From DATMER01 sp040349255 (GTDB taxonomy: Bacteria; Acidobacteriota; Thermoanaerobaculia; Multivoradales; UBA5704): DNA of 64,000 nucleotides. A program made the translations under genes and the position numbers. This document shows, one piece after another, positions 8,634 through 17,941 of the stretch. The notes beneath the pieces were generated by a model, which did no database searches, was not told the DNA's origin, and saw only the letters and a list, made by a program, of their open reading frames with translations. How positions within the stretch are numbered: position 1 is the first letter of the stretch; every line of letters starts with the position of its first letter. The stretch covers positions 1-64,000 of the forward strand of contig JBEQUE010000017.1 in NCBI GenBank assembly GCA_040349255.1, written 5' to 3'.

Positions 8634-11228
8634 GTGATCCCGCTCTCCCGCGCCGCCGTCCGGCATCCGCTCCGGACGCTGGCGGTCGCCCTCCTGGCCA
8701 CGCTCGCCGCGGCCCCCGGCCTGTCGCGCCTGGAGCTACGCACGGACGGCCACGCCCTGATTCCCGCCGAAGCCCCGGAGGTGGTCTACGACCGGCGCAT
8801 CCGCGGCGAGACCGGGATCCGCGATCCGATCGTGGTCGTGATCCACAGCCCGCATCCGGACGGCGCGCTCAACCCGGCGACGCTGCGCCGCGTGCGCGAT
8901 CTGAGCCTTGCGCTCGAACGGCTCGACGGCGTCCGCCCGGCCGACGTCTTGAGCCTCGCGACCGAGAACACCTTTCGTCTCCGGCCCGGCACGTTCCTCC
9001 TGCGGACCTTCCTGGAGCCGCAGCCCGAGACTTCGGAAGCCGCCGCCCAGGTGCGCGACGACCTGCGGCGGATCGGCATCTACGGCGGCATCCTGGTCTC
9101 GGCCGACGGCCGGTCCACGGCGGTGATGGTCGGCGCGCCTCCCGAATGGGACCGCGGCGACTTCTATCGCAAGGTCCACGGCCTCGCGTCCGGCTTCGCG
9201 CGGGACGGAGACACCGTGGAGGTCCTCGGCGCGCCGGTCGCCGAGGCGCTGCTCGGCAGCCACATCCTGGCCGACCTCGGCGTGCCGGCCAAGTGGCTCG
9301 ACGGAGTCGTGGACCCGGCCGGCCGCACTGGACCGGGCCTGGTGCCGATCGTCTTCGCGGTCATGACGCTGATCTTCCTCGCCGCGTTCCGCCATCCGCA
9401 GGCGGCCCTGACCCCGCTCGCCACCCTCGGCGCCTGCCTGGTCATGACCTTCGGCGTGATGGGCTGGCTCGGCGTGCCGGTCTACCTGACCACCACGATC
9501 CTGGCGGTGATCCTGACCGCAGTCGGCGTGACCGACCAGGTCCACGTCTACCACCGGTATTCCGAGCTCCGCCGCGAGCGCCCGGACCTCGACCCGGCCG
9601 GGCTCGTCACGGCCACGATGGAGGAGATGGCGTGGCCGGTCACGCAGACCTGGGTGACCACGGCGGTGGGATTCCTGTCCTTCGCCATCTCGCCGCTGCC
9701 GGCGGTGCAGGCGTTCGGGCTCTTCGCCTCGCTGGGCATCCTGGTCTGCCTGGGCTGGTCGCTCGGCGTGGTGCCGGCCCTCCTCGTCCTGCTCAAGCCG
9801 GACCTGGGCCGTTTCCACCGCCCCGATGGAAAATCGGATCGGTTCTTCCACCGGCTCGCGCGCACGGTCGTCCGGCGCCGCCGCCTGGTGCTCGTCGCCA
9901 CAGCCCTCCTGGTCCTCGTCTCGCTCGACGGCCTGCGCCGCCTGAAGGTGCAGGACAGTTGGGTGGACGGCTTCGCGCCGCGGAGCGCCTTCGCGCTCGC
10001 CATGCGCAGCTTCGATCGCCAGTACCTGGGATCGCACCAGCTCCTGGTCGCGGTGGAGGCCGAGCCCCTGAGCTTCCGCGGCCAGGTCGCGGGCGCCGCG
10101 CTCGGCGATCACAGTGTAGAGTTGGATGGGGGAGCCGGCCTCGATCCGTCCCGCCTGGCGGGGAGCTGGCTCCGGGTCGTCCCGGTCCCGGAGAGAGGCA
10201 AGAACTGGTCCGGCTCGATCGAGAGCGCCCGTCTCGAAGGCGGCCGGCTGGTCCTCCGGGTGCCGCTCAAGGCCGGCTCGCCGCGCTTCTGGCTCGATCC
10301 ACAGCCGGACGAACGGCTGGAGGTCGAGATCCGGAAAGAGCCGTTCATGGTCCCGGACCTGCTGCGGGAAGTCGGAGGGCTGGAGACCTTCCTGGCCGCG
10401 CACGACCGGGTCGGCGGCGTGCTCGGCCCGGCGAAGCTCCTGGCCACGACCTCCTTCATGCTCCGTCCGGACGATCCCGCCGCTCGCCGGCTCCCGGACC
10501 TGCCCGACCGCGCCCGGTCGCTGTGGACGCACTACGGCCGCGTGCGGGGTCCCGAGCGCCTGAGCCAGCTCGTCGATCCGGCGTACACACGGGTGATCGT
10601 GACCGCGTTCCTCAAGGAGCCGAGCTACGCCACGGTCGGCCGGCTGATGGCCGACCTGCGCGCCTACGAGCGCGAGCGCCTGGCGCCGAGGGGTCTGCGG
10701 CTCGGCTTCGCCGGCGACATCGCGGTCAGCCAGGCGCTGATCCGGGCGATCGTCGCCACCCAGGTGCGCTCGCTCGTGCTGTCGCTCGCCGGCATCCTGG
10801 CCCTGACCGCCGTGCTCGGCCGCTCGCTGCGCCACGGCCTGCTCTGCGTCTTTCCGCCGGCGCTCGCCATGCTCCTGAGCTTCGCGCTCATGGGCTGGCT
10901 CGGCATCCCGCTCGGCGTCGCGACCTCCATGTTCGCCAGCATGACGCTCGGCGTCGGCGTGGACTACGTCGTCCATCTCCTGGAGCGCCACCGCCGCGCC
11001 CGGGAGGCCGGTCTCGCGGGGGAGGATGCGGCGGCCGACGCCCTGGCCGCGACCGGGCCGCCGGTGACCATCGACACCCTGGCCGTGGGCCTGTCGTTCG
11101 GCGTCCTCCTGCTCTCCCAGGTCCCGGCCAACGCGCGGCTCGGCGGCCTGCTCGCCTTCAGCCTCTTCGTCTGCCTCGGCGCCCTCCTCCTGATCATGCC
11201 CGCGCTGCTCGACGCGGACCGGGTGTGA
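8634..11228 (+). CDS. RND/MMPL-family transporter
   Basis: 864 residues. A transmembrane helix at the N-terminus (residues 13-31) is followed by a large extracytoplasmic loop, then a five-to-six-helix block (about 235-390), a second loop, and a second helix block to the end. This two-fold repeated 6+6 layout is that of the RND/MMPL superfamily. Characteristic lines are AVGVTDQVHVYHRYSE and the matching VGVDYVVHLLERH in the second half, which hold the intramembrane acidic residues used for proton coupling. The start is GTG with no ribosome site but a TAGACT -10 just upstream. There is no adaptor or outer-membrane gene beside it, so it is more like the HAE3/MMPL lipid or sterol-like exporters than a drug pump. 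The substrate is unknown. Confidence 0.85.
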   Translation: MIPLSRAAVRHPLRTLAVALLATLAAAPGLSRLELRTDGHALIPAEAPEVVYDRRIRGETGIRDPIVVVIHSPHPDGALNPATLRRVRDLSLALERLDGVRPADVLSLATENTFRLRPGTFLLRTFLEPQPETSEAAAQVRDDLRRIGIYGGILVSADGRSTAVMVGAPPEWDRGDFYRKVHGLASGFARDGDTVEVLGAPVAEALLGSHILADLGVPAKWLDGVVDPAGRTGPGLVPIVFAVMTLIFLAAFRHPQAALTPLATLGACLVMTFGVMGWLGVPVYLTTTILAVILTAVGVTDQVHVYHRYSELRRERPDLDPAGLVTATMEEMAWPVTQTWVTTAVGFLSFAISPLPAVQAFGLFASLGILVCLGWSLGVVPALLVLLKPDLGRFHRPDGKSDRFFHRLARTVVRRRRLVLVATALLVLVSLDGLRRLKVQDSWVDGFAPRSAFALAMRSFDRQYLGSHQLLVAVEAEPLSFRGQVAGAALGDHSVELDGGAGLDPSRLAGSWLRVVPVPERGKNWSGSIESARLEGGRLVLRVPLKAGSPRFWLDPQPDERLEVEIRKEPFMVPDLLREVGGLETFLAAHDRVGGVLGPAKLLATTSFMLRPDDPAARRLPDLPDRARSLWTHYGRVRGPERLSQLVDPAYTRVIVTAFLKEPSYATVGRLMADLRAYERERLAPRGLRLGFAGDIAVSQALIRAIVATQVRSLVLSLAGILALTAVLGRSLRHGLLCVFPPALAMLLSFALMGWLGIPLGVATSMFASMTLGVGVDYVVHLLERHRRAREAGLAGEDAAADALAATGPPVTIDTLAVGLSFGVLLLSQVPANARLGGLLAFSLFVCLGALLLIMPALLDADRV

Positions 11229-11281
11229 CAGCTCCGTGAAGCTGTCCCCGAATCCAAGCCGCACGTACCTTTCTTAATTAG

Positions 11282-11331
11282 AGACACGTGTCTTTGATCA
11301 GGCGCTCCCCCGTGGGTGTGCCGTGGGGGAG
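11282..11331 (+). promoter_or_regulatory. Palindrome plus stem-loop before the HExxH peptidase gene
   Basis: A perfect 12-bp palindrome AGACACGTGTCT lies at 11282-11293. A stem CTCCCCC (11305-11311) / GGGGGAG (11325-11331) follows, with TCTTGTTT after it. The stem could end transcription from the RND gene or act as a leader element for the peptidase gene; the palindrome could be an operator. Neither role can be decided from sequence. Confidence 0.35.
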
Positions 11332-11362
11332 TCTTGTTTCCTCGCTTCAAGGAGGAGCTTTC

Positions 11363-14300
11363 ATGATCGATCTGCGATGCAGAATGGCGGCCATGGCGTT
11401 GGGCCTGGCCCTGATCGTTCCCGCCGGTGCGGGAGCGGTCGTGCCCAAGCAGGGTGATGGAACGCTGGAGTCCCTGGCGTTCGCCAGCGAGCGGTTGAAT
11501 CCCCGTTCGGATGTGGAATCGATGCAGGACGCGGAGTCCCTGGCCCAGCCCGAGATGAGGCAGGCCGTGGCCGATTTCCGCAGCGACGCCGGCGAGTGGG
11601 CGATCTATCTCGATCGCCGGACCGGCCTTCTCGAAGCCGCCGCGGGCGCGGGCATCCCCTGGATCCCGGGCAGCGGCAACCGGCTCACGCTGGAAGACAT
11701 TTCGGCCTATCTCCAGGACGGCCAGGACGTGGATCTCGCCGCCATGGAGAAGATCGCCCGCGCCTTCCTGCCGCGGGTGGCGCCGATGCTGGGCGTCAAG
11801 CCGGCCCAGCTCCAGCTCAGCCAGGAGCACTCCAGCCAGGTGGCCGACTACCTCTGGCGCGTCGACTTCGACCTCGTGCGCGGCGGCCTGCCGGTCGAAG
11901 GCGCCCACGTGGCCTTCACCGTCAACCACGGCAACCTGATCCAGATCGAGGCCGAGAGCCTGCCGTCCCCGGGCAGCGTCGTGCCGAACGCCACGGTCAA
12001 GCGGCAGCAGGCGCTCTCGATCCTCGCCCGGTATATCGGAGGCTTCACGGCCGCCGACACCTTCCTCGACGGCGGCTCGCTGCGGCTGCTGCCGGCGGCG
12101 ATCGAGGACGCGAAGTTCTCCGAGGGCTACGCGCCGGGCCGCGGGCGCGGCATCGCGCCGGTCTGGGAGTTCCTCTTCGTCCGCGAAGGCTCCGACGCCA
12201 CCTGGCGCGCCCGCGTGGACGCGGTGAAGGGCGAGGTCCTGGAGCTGGTGGACATCAACGACTACGTCAACGGCTACGTGCGCGGCGGCGTCATGTTCGG
12301 CGGCGTCCAGTCCACCCGGCCGATGCCCTCCGCCGACATCTCCATCGCGCCGTTCAGCACCAACGGGTCCGGCGTCTACGTCTTCCCGGGCGGCGCCGTG
12401 AGCTCGACGCTGAACGCCCCCTTCGTGCGCATCGTGGACACCTGCGGCGCGATCAGCGAGCCGGCCAACGCGAGCGGCGTGATCGACTTCGGCCTGTCGC
12501 CGGCCAACAACTGCTCGACCCCAGGCCACGGCGGCCTCGGCAACACGCGCTCCTCGCGCACCCAGTTCTACCACCTGAACCGGGCCAAGCAGGTGGCGCG
12601 CGGCTGGTTCCCGGCCAACGCCTGGCTCAACGCCCAGCTCACCGCGAACGTCAACATCAACAGCACCTGCAACGCCTTCTGGAGCCCCACGTTCGGCAAC
12701 GTGAACTTCTACCGCTCCGGCGGCGGCTGCGGCAACACGGGCGAGATCGAGGAGGTCTCGCTGCACGAGTACGGCCACGGCTTCGACACCAACGACGGCA
12801 ACGGCACCTCGCTCGACAAGGGCACGGGCGAGACCTATGGCGACTTCACCGCCTCCCTGGTCAGCCACACCTCGTGCATCGGCGACGGCTTCCGCGCCAC
12901 CAACTGCGCGGGCTACGGCGACGCCTGTCTGGCCTGCACCGGCGTGCGCGATATCAGTTGGGGCGCCCACGTCTCGGGCACGGCGCACACGGTGGCCAAC
13001 TTCACCCAGACCCACTGCCCGACGAGCGGCACCGGCTACGTCGGCCCGTGCAACCGCGAAGGGCACTGCGAGTCCTACATCGCCTCCGAGGCGCTCTGGG
13101 ACTTCACCAACATCGACCTGGCGAGCCCGGGTTCGCCGCAGGCCTGGTCCGTGGCGAGCCGCCTCTGGTACCTCTCCCGCCCGTCCGCCACGCGCGCCTT
13201 CGTCTGCGTGACCACCACCTCGCCGTGGAGCTCGCACGGCTGCGCCACGGGCACCTACTGGCGGGCCCTGCGCGCCGTGGACGACGACGACGGCAACCTC
13301 GCCAACGGCACCCCGCACGGCGGCGCGCTGTTCGCCGCCTTCAACCGCCACCTGATCGCCTGCACCACGGACGCCGGCGCGAGCACCACGTTCGCGGCCT
13401 GCACGCCGCCGGCCGTGCCGACGGTGACCCTCACCCCCGGCGACGACGTCGTCAACCTCTCCTGGACCAGCTCGGGCGCCGGCATCGTCTACGACGTCTA
13501 CCGCAACGACCTGGGCTGCGGCGCCGGCATGGCGAAGATCGCCAACGACGTCGCCGGCACCACCTTCACCGACGGCGACGTGGCGGACGACGTCACCTAC
13601 TCCTACATGGTGATCGCCCACCCGTCCGGCAACGAGTCGTGCTCCTCGGCCTCGTCGATCTGCCAGAACGTGACCCCGCGCCACCGCACCGACGTGTGGA
13701 GCAAGGACAAGGAGCTCCCGGTTCCGGAGGACACCGGCGTCGAGCCCGAGGTCCCCCTGTTCGGCTATCCCATGTGGATGAGCCCGGACATCTGGGTGCG
13801 CCACACCAACACCGCCGGGCCGCACGAGAATCCGGAGTACGGCCAGGTCAACTACGTCAAGGTCAACGTGCGCAACCGGAGCACGGTGACGGCGATCGAC
13901 GTGCCGGTGAAGGTCTACTACGCCAACGCCTCGGCCGGCCTCTCCTGGCCGGTGGACTGGACGCTGATCGGCACCGCGACCGTGGCGAGCCTCGCCGGCG
14001 GCGCGACGACCGAGATCACCCTGCCGTGGAGCCCGCCGGGCACCGGCCATTACTGCCTGCTCTCCAGGCTCGACACGCCGCAGGACCCGATGACCTTCGC
14101 CGAGACCACGAACGTCGACTACAACACGCGCTACAACAACAACATCGTCTGGAAGAACGTGAACGTGGTCGACCTGCTGGCCAACCGGCGGGTGAGGGTG
14201 GGAGTGATCGTCCGCAACCCCGACAAGTTTGCCCGCCGCATCCGCGTGCTCCTGCGGGAGCCCAGGGAGCAGCTCGACAATCCGTTCCTGCGCCGCGGCG

Positions 14301-14620
14301 GCGTCCAGATCACCCTGCCCGACAAGCTGATCGCCAAGATGGAGGAGGAGGGGATCGAGCCCGTCAACCTCAAGCGCGTCGATCAGAACACCTTCGAGAT
14401 GGCCGACTCCGAGAAGGCCTACTTCGAGGTGACGTTCGACGGACGCGAGGAGTTCGACGTCGCCCTGATCTTCGAGAACCGGGTCGACGTCCCGACCACG
14501 GAGAACGAAAAGGCAGACATCCCCGCCACGACCTACACCCTCCAGATCGTTGAAGAAGACGCCGACAAGAACGACGAGATCGGCGGCGTCGCCTACCTGA
14601 TCGACGCTCCGAAGATCTGA
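11363..14620 (+). CDS. Exported zinc metallopeptidase (HExxH...E gluzincin, M36-like) with FN3 domain
   Basis: 1085 residues. The start at 11363 has an AAGGAGGAG site and gives a clean signal peptide (about residues 1-25); an earlier in-frame start at 11288 was rejected. The N-terminal propeptide is FTP/PepSY-like (about 60-300). The catalytic site is SLHEYGHGFD with His468, Glu469 and His472, and a likely third ligand Glu490 in GTGETYGDF, the gluzincin pattern. Many paired cysteines fit an exported protein. A fibronectin-III-like domain (about 690-770) and a beta-rich C-terminal half follow, probably for surface or substrate binding. It resembles M36/fungalysin-type secreted proteases of Acidobacteria and Deltaproteobacteria. 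It is monocistronic and followed by a terminator. Confidence 0.8.
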   Translation: MIDLRCRMAAMALGLALIVPAGAGAVVPKQGDGTLESLAFASERLNPRSDVESMQDAESLAQPEMRQAVADFRSDAGEWAIYLDRRTGLLEAAAGAGIPWIPGSGNRLTLEDISAYLQDGQDVDLAAMEKIARAFLPRVAPMLGVKPAQLQLSQEHSSQVADYLWRVDFDLVRGGLPVEGAHVAFTVNHGNLIQIEAESLPSPGSVVPNATVKRQQALSILARYIGGFTAADTFLDGGSLRLLPAAIEDAKFSEGYAPGRGRGIAPVWEFLFVREGSDATWRARVDAVKGEVLELVDINDYVNGYVRGGVMFGGVQSTRPMPSADISIAPFSTNGSGVYVFPGGAVSSTLNAPFVRIVDTCGAISEPANASGVIDFGLSPANNCSTPGHGGLGNTRSSRTQFYHLNRAKQVARGWFPANAWLNAQLTANVNINSTCNAFWSPTFGNVNFYRSGGGCGNTGEIEEVSLHEYGHGFDTNDGNGTSLDKGTGETYGDFTASLVSHTSCIGDGFRATNCAGYGDACLACTGVRDISWGAHVSGTAHTVANFTQTHCPTSGTGYVGPCNREGHCESYIASEALWDFTNIDLASPGSPQAWSVASRLWYLSRPSATRAFVCVTTTSPWSSHGCATGTYWRALRAVDDDDGNLANGTPHGGALFAAFNRHLIACTTDAGASTTFAACTPPAVPTVTLTPGDDVVNLSWTSSGAGIVYDVYRNDLGCGAGMAKIANDVAGTTFTDGDVADDVTYSYMVIAHPSGNESCSSASSICQNVTPRHRTDVWSKDKELPVPEDTGVEPEVPLFGYPMWMSPDIWVRHTNTAGPHENPEYGQVNYVKVNVRNRSTVTAIDVPVKVYYANASAGLSWPVDWTLIGTATVASLAGGATTEITLPWSPPGTGHYCLLSRLDTPQDPMTFAETTNVDYNTRYNNNIVWKNVNVVDLLANRRVRVGVIVRNPDKFARRIRVLLREPREQLDNPFLRRGGVQITLPDKLIAKMEEEGIEPVNLKRVDQNTFEMADSEKAYFEVTFDGREEFDVALIFENRVDVPTTENEKADIPATTYTLQIVEEDADKNDEIGGVAYLIDAPKI

Positions 14621-14631
14621 CCCGCCTTCCG

Positions 14632-14659
14632 GCCCCCCGGGTGTTCCTGCCCGGGGGGC
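14632..14659 (+). terminator. Strong stem-loop terminator
   Basis: GCCCCCCGGG (14632-14641) pairs perfectly with CCCGGGGGGC (14650-14659) around an 8-nt loop, 11 bases after the peptidase stop. The following CTCCTTCC is only weakly T-rich. Confidence 0.65.
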
Positions 14660-14668
14660 TCCTTCCGC

Positions 14669-14674
14669 TAAAAT
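14669..14674 (+). promoter_or_regulatory. -10 element TAAAAT
   Basis: TAAAAT follows the terminator and lies 39 bases before the ATG at 14714, a suitable place for the promoter of the DUF3616-like gene. No good -35 was seen. Confidence 0.35.
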
Positions 14675-14713
14675 CGGCTTCGGCGTCCGTCTCCAGCACA
14701 GGAGGTGACTCTC

Positions 14714-15616
14714 ATGCTCGGAAGCTTGCTCCTCTGGGCCTTTGTCGCAACCGTCGATCCGATCGTCGCCGGCGAGATCCAGATCGAAGAGGTCTCAGGC
14801 GTCGCCTTCCTGCCGGGCGACCGGCTGCTCGTCGTGGCCGACGATCCGCACCCGGACCCGGGACCGGTCGTCTTCCTCCTGGAGAACGCCGCGGAACGCC
14901 TGAAGTCGGGCAAGGTCCGGAAGGAGGATTTCAAGCCCGTCGAGCTGAGCTCCGAGGTGAAGGACCTGGAGGACGTGGCCTGGGACCGGCAGTCGAGCGC
15001 CTTCCTGGTCACGTCGCACAGCCTCAACAAGGACGGACAGGTCAAACCGAAACGGTCGGTGATCAGCCGTCTGGCGCTCCAGGACTTCAAGCAGGAGAAG
15101 CTCCCCGAGCTCCAGATTCCGGCCGAGTTTGCCGAAGCAAGGAAGCTCAAGACGGCCGATGGCGGCTTCAACATCGAGGGGGCCGCCTGGAGCCGGGACG
15201 GCCATCTCCTGTTGGGACTGCGCGCTCCGACGGATGCGACGACCAAGGAGTCCTTCCTCCTGGAGATTGAAAAACCCGCTTCGTCACCCTTCACAGCCAG
15301 GGTCGCGGCCCGTCTGAACCTGAAAGGCAACGGGATCCGGGGGATGTTCTACGACCCCGGCGCGCACGGCCTCTGGATCGTGGCCGGGGTCTCTCCGGAC
15401 CTGCCGGACGGCCAGGTCAAGGACTGGGCGCTCTGGTTCCGCCAGGACGACGGCAAGCTCACCCAGATCACGACGCTTCCCAAGGAGAAGACGGACACCA
15501 TGATCAATGCGGAGGCCGTGACCCGGATCGAAGCGGGAGGCGCGAGCTTTCTCCTCGTGGTGGAGGACGGGGCCACGGTCAGCCACTACCTGCTCTTTCC
15601 GGTCCCGCAGCCGTAG
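14714..15616 (+). CDS. DUF3616-like exported beta-propeller protein
   Basis: 300 residues from ATG 14714, chosen because GGAGGT lies 7 bases upstream; a GTG three codons earlier would overlap that site. The hydrophobic N-terminus (MLGSLLLWAFVATVDPIVAG) is a signal peptide. Repeated blade-like strands follow, e.g. VSGVAFLPGDRLLVVADD, LEDVAWDRQSSAFLVTSH, and NIEGAAWSRDGHLLLGLR, the last being typical of DUF3616 proteins. No catalytic motif was seen. It probably binds a ligand or wall component. Confidence 0.65.
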   Translation: MLGSLLLWAFVATVDPIVAGEIQIEEVSGVAFLPGDRLLVVADDPHPDPGPVVFLLENAAERLKSGKVRKEDFKPVELSSEVKDLEDVAWDRQSSAFLVTSHSLNKDGQVKPKRSVISRLALQDFKQEKLPELQIPAEFAEARKLKTADGGFNIEGAAWSRDGHLLLGLRAPTDATTKESFLLEIEKPASSPFTARVAARLNLKGNGIRGMFYDPGAHGLWIVAGVSPDLPDGQVKDWALWFRQDDGKLTQITTLPKEKTDTMINAEAVTRIEAGGASFLLVVEDGATVSHYLLFPVPQP

Positions 15617-15658
15617 GATTAAGATGGAAGAAACCTGGCAGACCGTGGGGGGACGGAC

Positions 15659-16567
15659 ATGGGGACCGAAAAGGACCTGACGAGCACCATCGTCGATCTG
15701 ATCCATGGGGAAGGCAACCCGGAGAAGCCCGGAGGATTGAACCTCCAAGGGGGGACTCCCAACCACAAGGCGCTTGCGGCGGCCTGCAGCTACGGCTGGA
15801 CCCGGGCGTTCGGAAACGGGGAGCAGAAGGACAAGGCCCGAGGGAAGGTCCTGGACCTGTTCGCAGAACAGAAGAAGGGCCACTACAACTGGGGCGACGC
15901 CAACGAGGTTCTCACCGCAAGCCACTACAACTGGTGGGGGACGGCGCTCGCCGCACTCCGCTGGTTCGCGCGGAAGCAGGGGGACGAACAGATCGTCGAT
16001 CTCTCGAGCCGGTGGTGGCGGGGAGAGATCGCTCTCCTGTCGCTGGTCTCGGTCCCCTCCGGCAAGCTCCAGGGCAACATCGTCTCTCCCGGCGCCCGCA
16101 CCCGTTACAGCCCGTCGAATCCGTCGAGCGGGGGAGACACGACGCGGGACGTGATGTACAGCCTCGTCATGGGGCTGAACGCCAACAGGAAGAAGGAGCC
16201 CTGGTTCAAGAAGGCAGCCGGCAAGGAGGCACTGGACACCGTGGCGGCCTGGATCGTGCGCGAGCTGCTCGCGGATGGAGACGATCTCGGGGGAGCGAAG
16301 CAAGCCGGTCTCCGGGCGCTGGACGGCAACACGAACGACCTCCCGCCGCTGCGCGACCGGCTGCAGGTGGCCCGCACTCCGGAGGGTCACGTCGCCTGGT
16401 TCGAGACCATGACCGGCGCCTCCAAGGGCAAGCAGAAGCCGCAGTTCTCGGCCTGGTGCCACTACGGCAACGGAGAGCAGGAGTACGGCCTCGAAGCGAC
16501 AACCACCCCGCGTGAGCCTCCCGGAGGCTTCACGGGCAGCAAGAGGACGTCGGTCGAGCCGGTCTGA
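15659..16567 (+). CDS. Hypothetical protein next to a degenerate repeat array
   Basis: 302 residues, no signal peptide and no membrane helix. Tryptophan-rich segments (YNWWGTALAALRWFARKQG, SSRWWRG) and a mixed alpha/beta look are all that can be seen; no family was recognised. The codon third positions are G/C-rich but less strictly so than in neighbouring housekeeping genes. Its stop codon TGA (16565-16567) shares its last base with the first unit of the tandem array that fills the next 490 bases. Confidence 0.65.
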   Translation: MGTEKDLTSTIVDLIHGEGNPEKPGGLNLQGGTPNHKALAAACSYGWTRAFGNGEQKDKARGKVLDLFAEQKKGHYNWGDANEVLTASHYNWWGTALAALRWFARKQGDEQIVDLSSRWWRGEIALLSLVSVPSGKLQGNIVSPGARTRYSPSNPSSGGDTTRDVMYSLVMGLNANRKKEPWFKKAAGKEALDTVAAWIVRELLADGDDLGGAKQAGLRALDGNTNDLPPLRDRLQVARTPEGHVAWFETMTGASKGKQKPQFSAWCHYGNGEQEYGLEATTTPREPPGGFTGSKRTSVEPV

Positions 16568-17054
16568 ACGTTATCCGCCGCGAGGGAGCCTTTCCTGTGC
16601 CGGGACAAGGTTATCCACGGCGGAACAACGTTATCCATGGCGATTCAAGGTTGTTCGCCGGCTCGTTGAGCTTATCCACGGCGCTTCAACGTTATCTTGC
16701 CGCGAGATGGCGTTATCCGCCGCGAAACGACCTTGTCGCACGACGGAACGGGCTTATCCAGGACGGAACAAGGTTATCCACGACGATTCAAGGTTATTCG
16801 CCGACTCGTCAACGTTGTCTGCCGCGTTTCAACGTTGTCTTGCCGCGATTTGACCTTATCCGCCGCCAAACAACGATATCCCGCGGAGGAGGAACGTTAT
16901 CCATGGCGATTCAAGGTTGACGGGCCGCGAACAAACGTTCTCTGCCGCGAGGCAAGGTTGTTTCATCACGGATAAGGATCTTCTGCCGCGGATCAGACTT
17001 ATTCGCCGCGATTCAAGGTTGCGTTGCGGCAAACAAGGTTTCTCGGCGGCAACG
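16567..17054 (+). repeat. Degenerate tandem array, 24 units, period 20-21 bp
   Basis: Units have the consensus AASGTTATCCGCCGCGATTC with many substitutions. Unit starts read from the sequence include 16567, 16607, 16627, 16647, 16668, 16688, 16709, 16729, 16750, 16770, 16790, 16811, 16831, 16852, 16872, 16893, 16913, 16934, 16954, 16974, 16995, 17015 and 17035 (a weak unit fills 16587). Every step is 20 or 21 bp, about 20.35 on average, close to two turns of DNA. Open frames in the array change with each 20-bp step and are not coding. Nothing else was recognised in the gene-free stretch 16568-17211 apart from a ribosome site at about 17194-17203. Confidence 0.9.
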
Positions 17055-17211
17055 CCATCTTTTCACGCCTGAGGAGCCTGGAAGGGCAGAGACGGAACGT
17101 GCGCGGCCTGCCGCAGATGGTTGTGTCACCGCTGCGCAGGTGGCGGGCCGTCAGCGTTACATCCGCCGGTCCTCCGGCCACGTAGGTCGAGTGAGGAAAG
17201 GGAGAACGACG

Positions 17212-17886
17212 GTGGAGAGAGCAACCGAACGTCGGCGTGTCTTCGTGACCGGTGGAACCGGGTATCTGGGAGTCCCCCTGATCGAGGCCCTTCTCGAGCG
17301 TGGCCATGAGGTCCGCGCGTTGGCCCGGCAAGGTTCGGAGGGGCGTCTCCCGACCGGCTGCGGCGTGGTGCCGGGAAATGCCCTGGACGGCGCCACCTTC
17401 GCGGAGCGGGTGGCTCCGGCGGACACGCTCGTGCACCTGGTGGGCGTCTCCCATCCGGCTCCCTGGAAGGAGCGCCAGTTCCGGGAGGTGGATCTGGCCT
17501 CGGTCCGCGCCTCGGTGCAGGCGGCCAGGACCGCGGGAGTCCGGCACATGGTCTACCTGAGCGTGGCTCAGCCCGCGCCGGTGATGAAGAGCTACGTGGC
17601 CGTGCGAGCCGAGTGCGAGCGTCAGATCGCGGAGGCCGACCTTTCCGCCACCTGCGTCCGGCCCTGGTACGTGCTCGGGCCTGGCCACCTCTGGCCCTAT
17701 GCGCTCCTGCCGATCTACGCTCTTTTCGAGCGGTTCCCCAGCACGAGCGACACAGCGCGCCGCCTCGGCCTCGTGCGCCGCGCCGAGATGATCGACGCGC
17801 TCGTCTGGGCGGTGGAGAACCCAGCCGAGGAAGCCCGGGTGATGGACGTGGAGTGGATCCGGTCGTTCGGGACCGTGAGACACTAG
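17212..17886 (+). CDS. Atypical short-chain dehydrogenase / NAD(P)-binding (NDUFA9-like) protein
   Basis: 224 residues from GTG 17212, preceded by GGAAAGGGAG; an ATG at 17140 in the same frame lacks a ribosome site and would add a basic tail. The Rossmann glycine motif VTGGTGYLG is at residues 12-20. LVHLVGVSHP and VYLSVAQPAPVMKSYVAVRAECE replace the usual catalytic YxxxK pair with Tyr...Arg, as in atypical SDRs that bind a nucleotide without standard catalysis. Length and pattern match the NAD-dependent epimerase/dehydratase relatives often called NDUFA9-like. The function is probably redox sensing or cofactor binding. It follows the repeat array. Confidence 0.75.
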   Translation: MERATERRRVFVTGGTGYLGVPLIEALLERGHEVRALARQGSEGRLPTGCGVVPGNALDGATFAERVAPADTLVHLVGVSHPAPWKERQFREVDLASVRASVQAARTAGVRHMVYLSVAQPAPVMKSYVAVRAECERQIAEADLSATCVRPWYVLGPGHLWPYALLPIYALFERFPSTSDTARRLGLVRRAEMIDALVWAVENPAEEARVMDVEWIRSFGTVRH

Positions 17887-17941
17887 ACTAGATTGCCGTT
17901 TGTTGTGATTTCAGATCGATAGAAGGCGAAAGGGGAGACTC

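Noticed and set aside
10964..14050. Long minus-strand open frame across the HExxH peptidase gene
   Set aside because: The opposite strand has a signal peptide, metal motif and ribosome site; this frame has none and is a composition artefact.
16512..16975. Three overlapping open frames (62-113 codons) inside the first repeat array
   Set aside because: They result from a repeat with few stop codons. The 20-bp period shifts the frame at each unit, so no frame keeps a repeated peptide, and there is no ribosome site.
16567..17054. CRISPR array
   Set aside because: There is no alternation of constant repeat and unique spacer, units are 20-21 bp and degenerate, and no cas genes are near.
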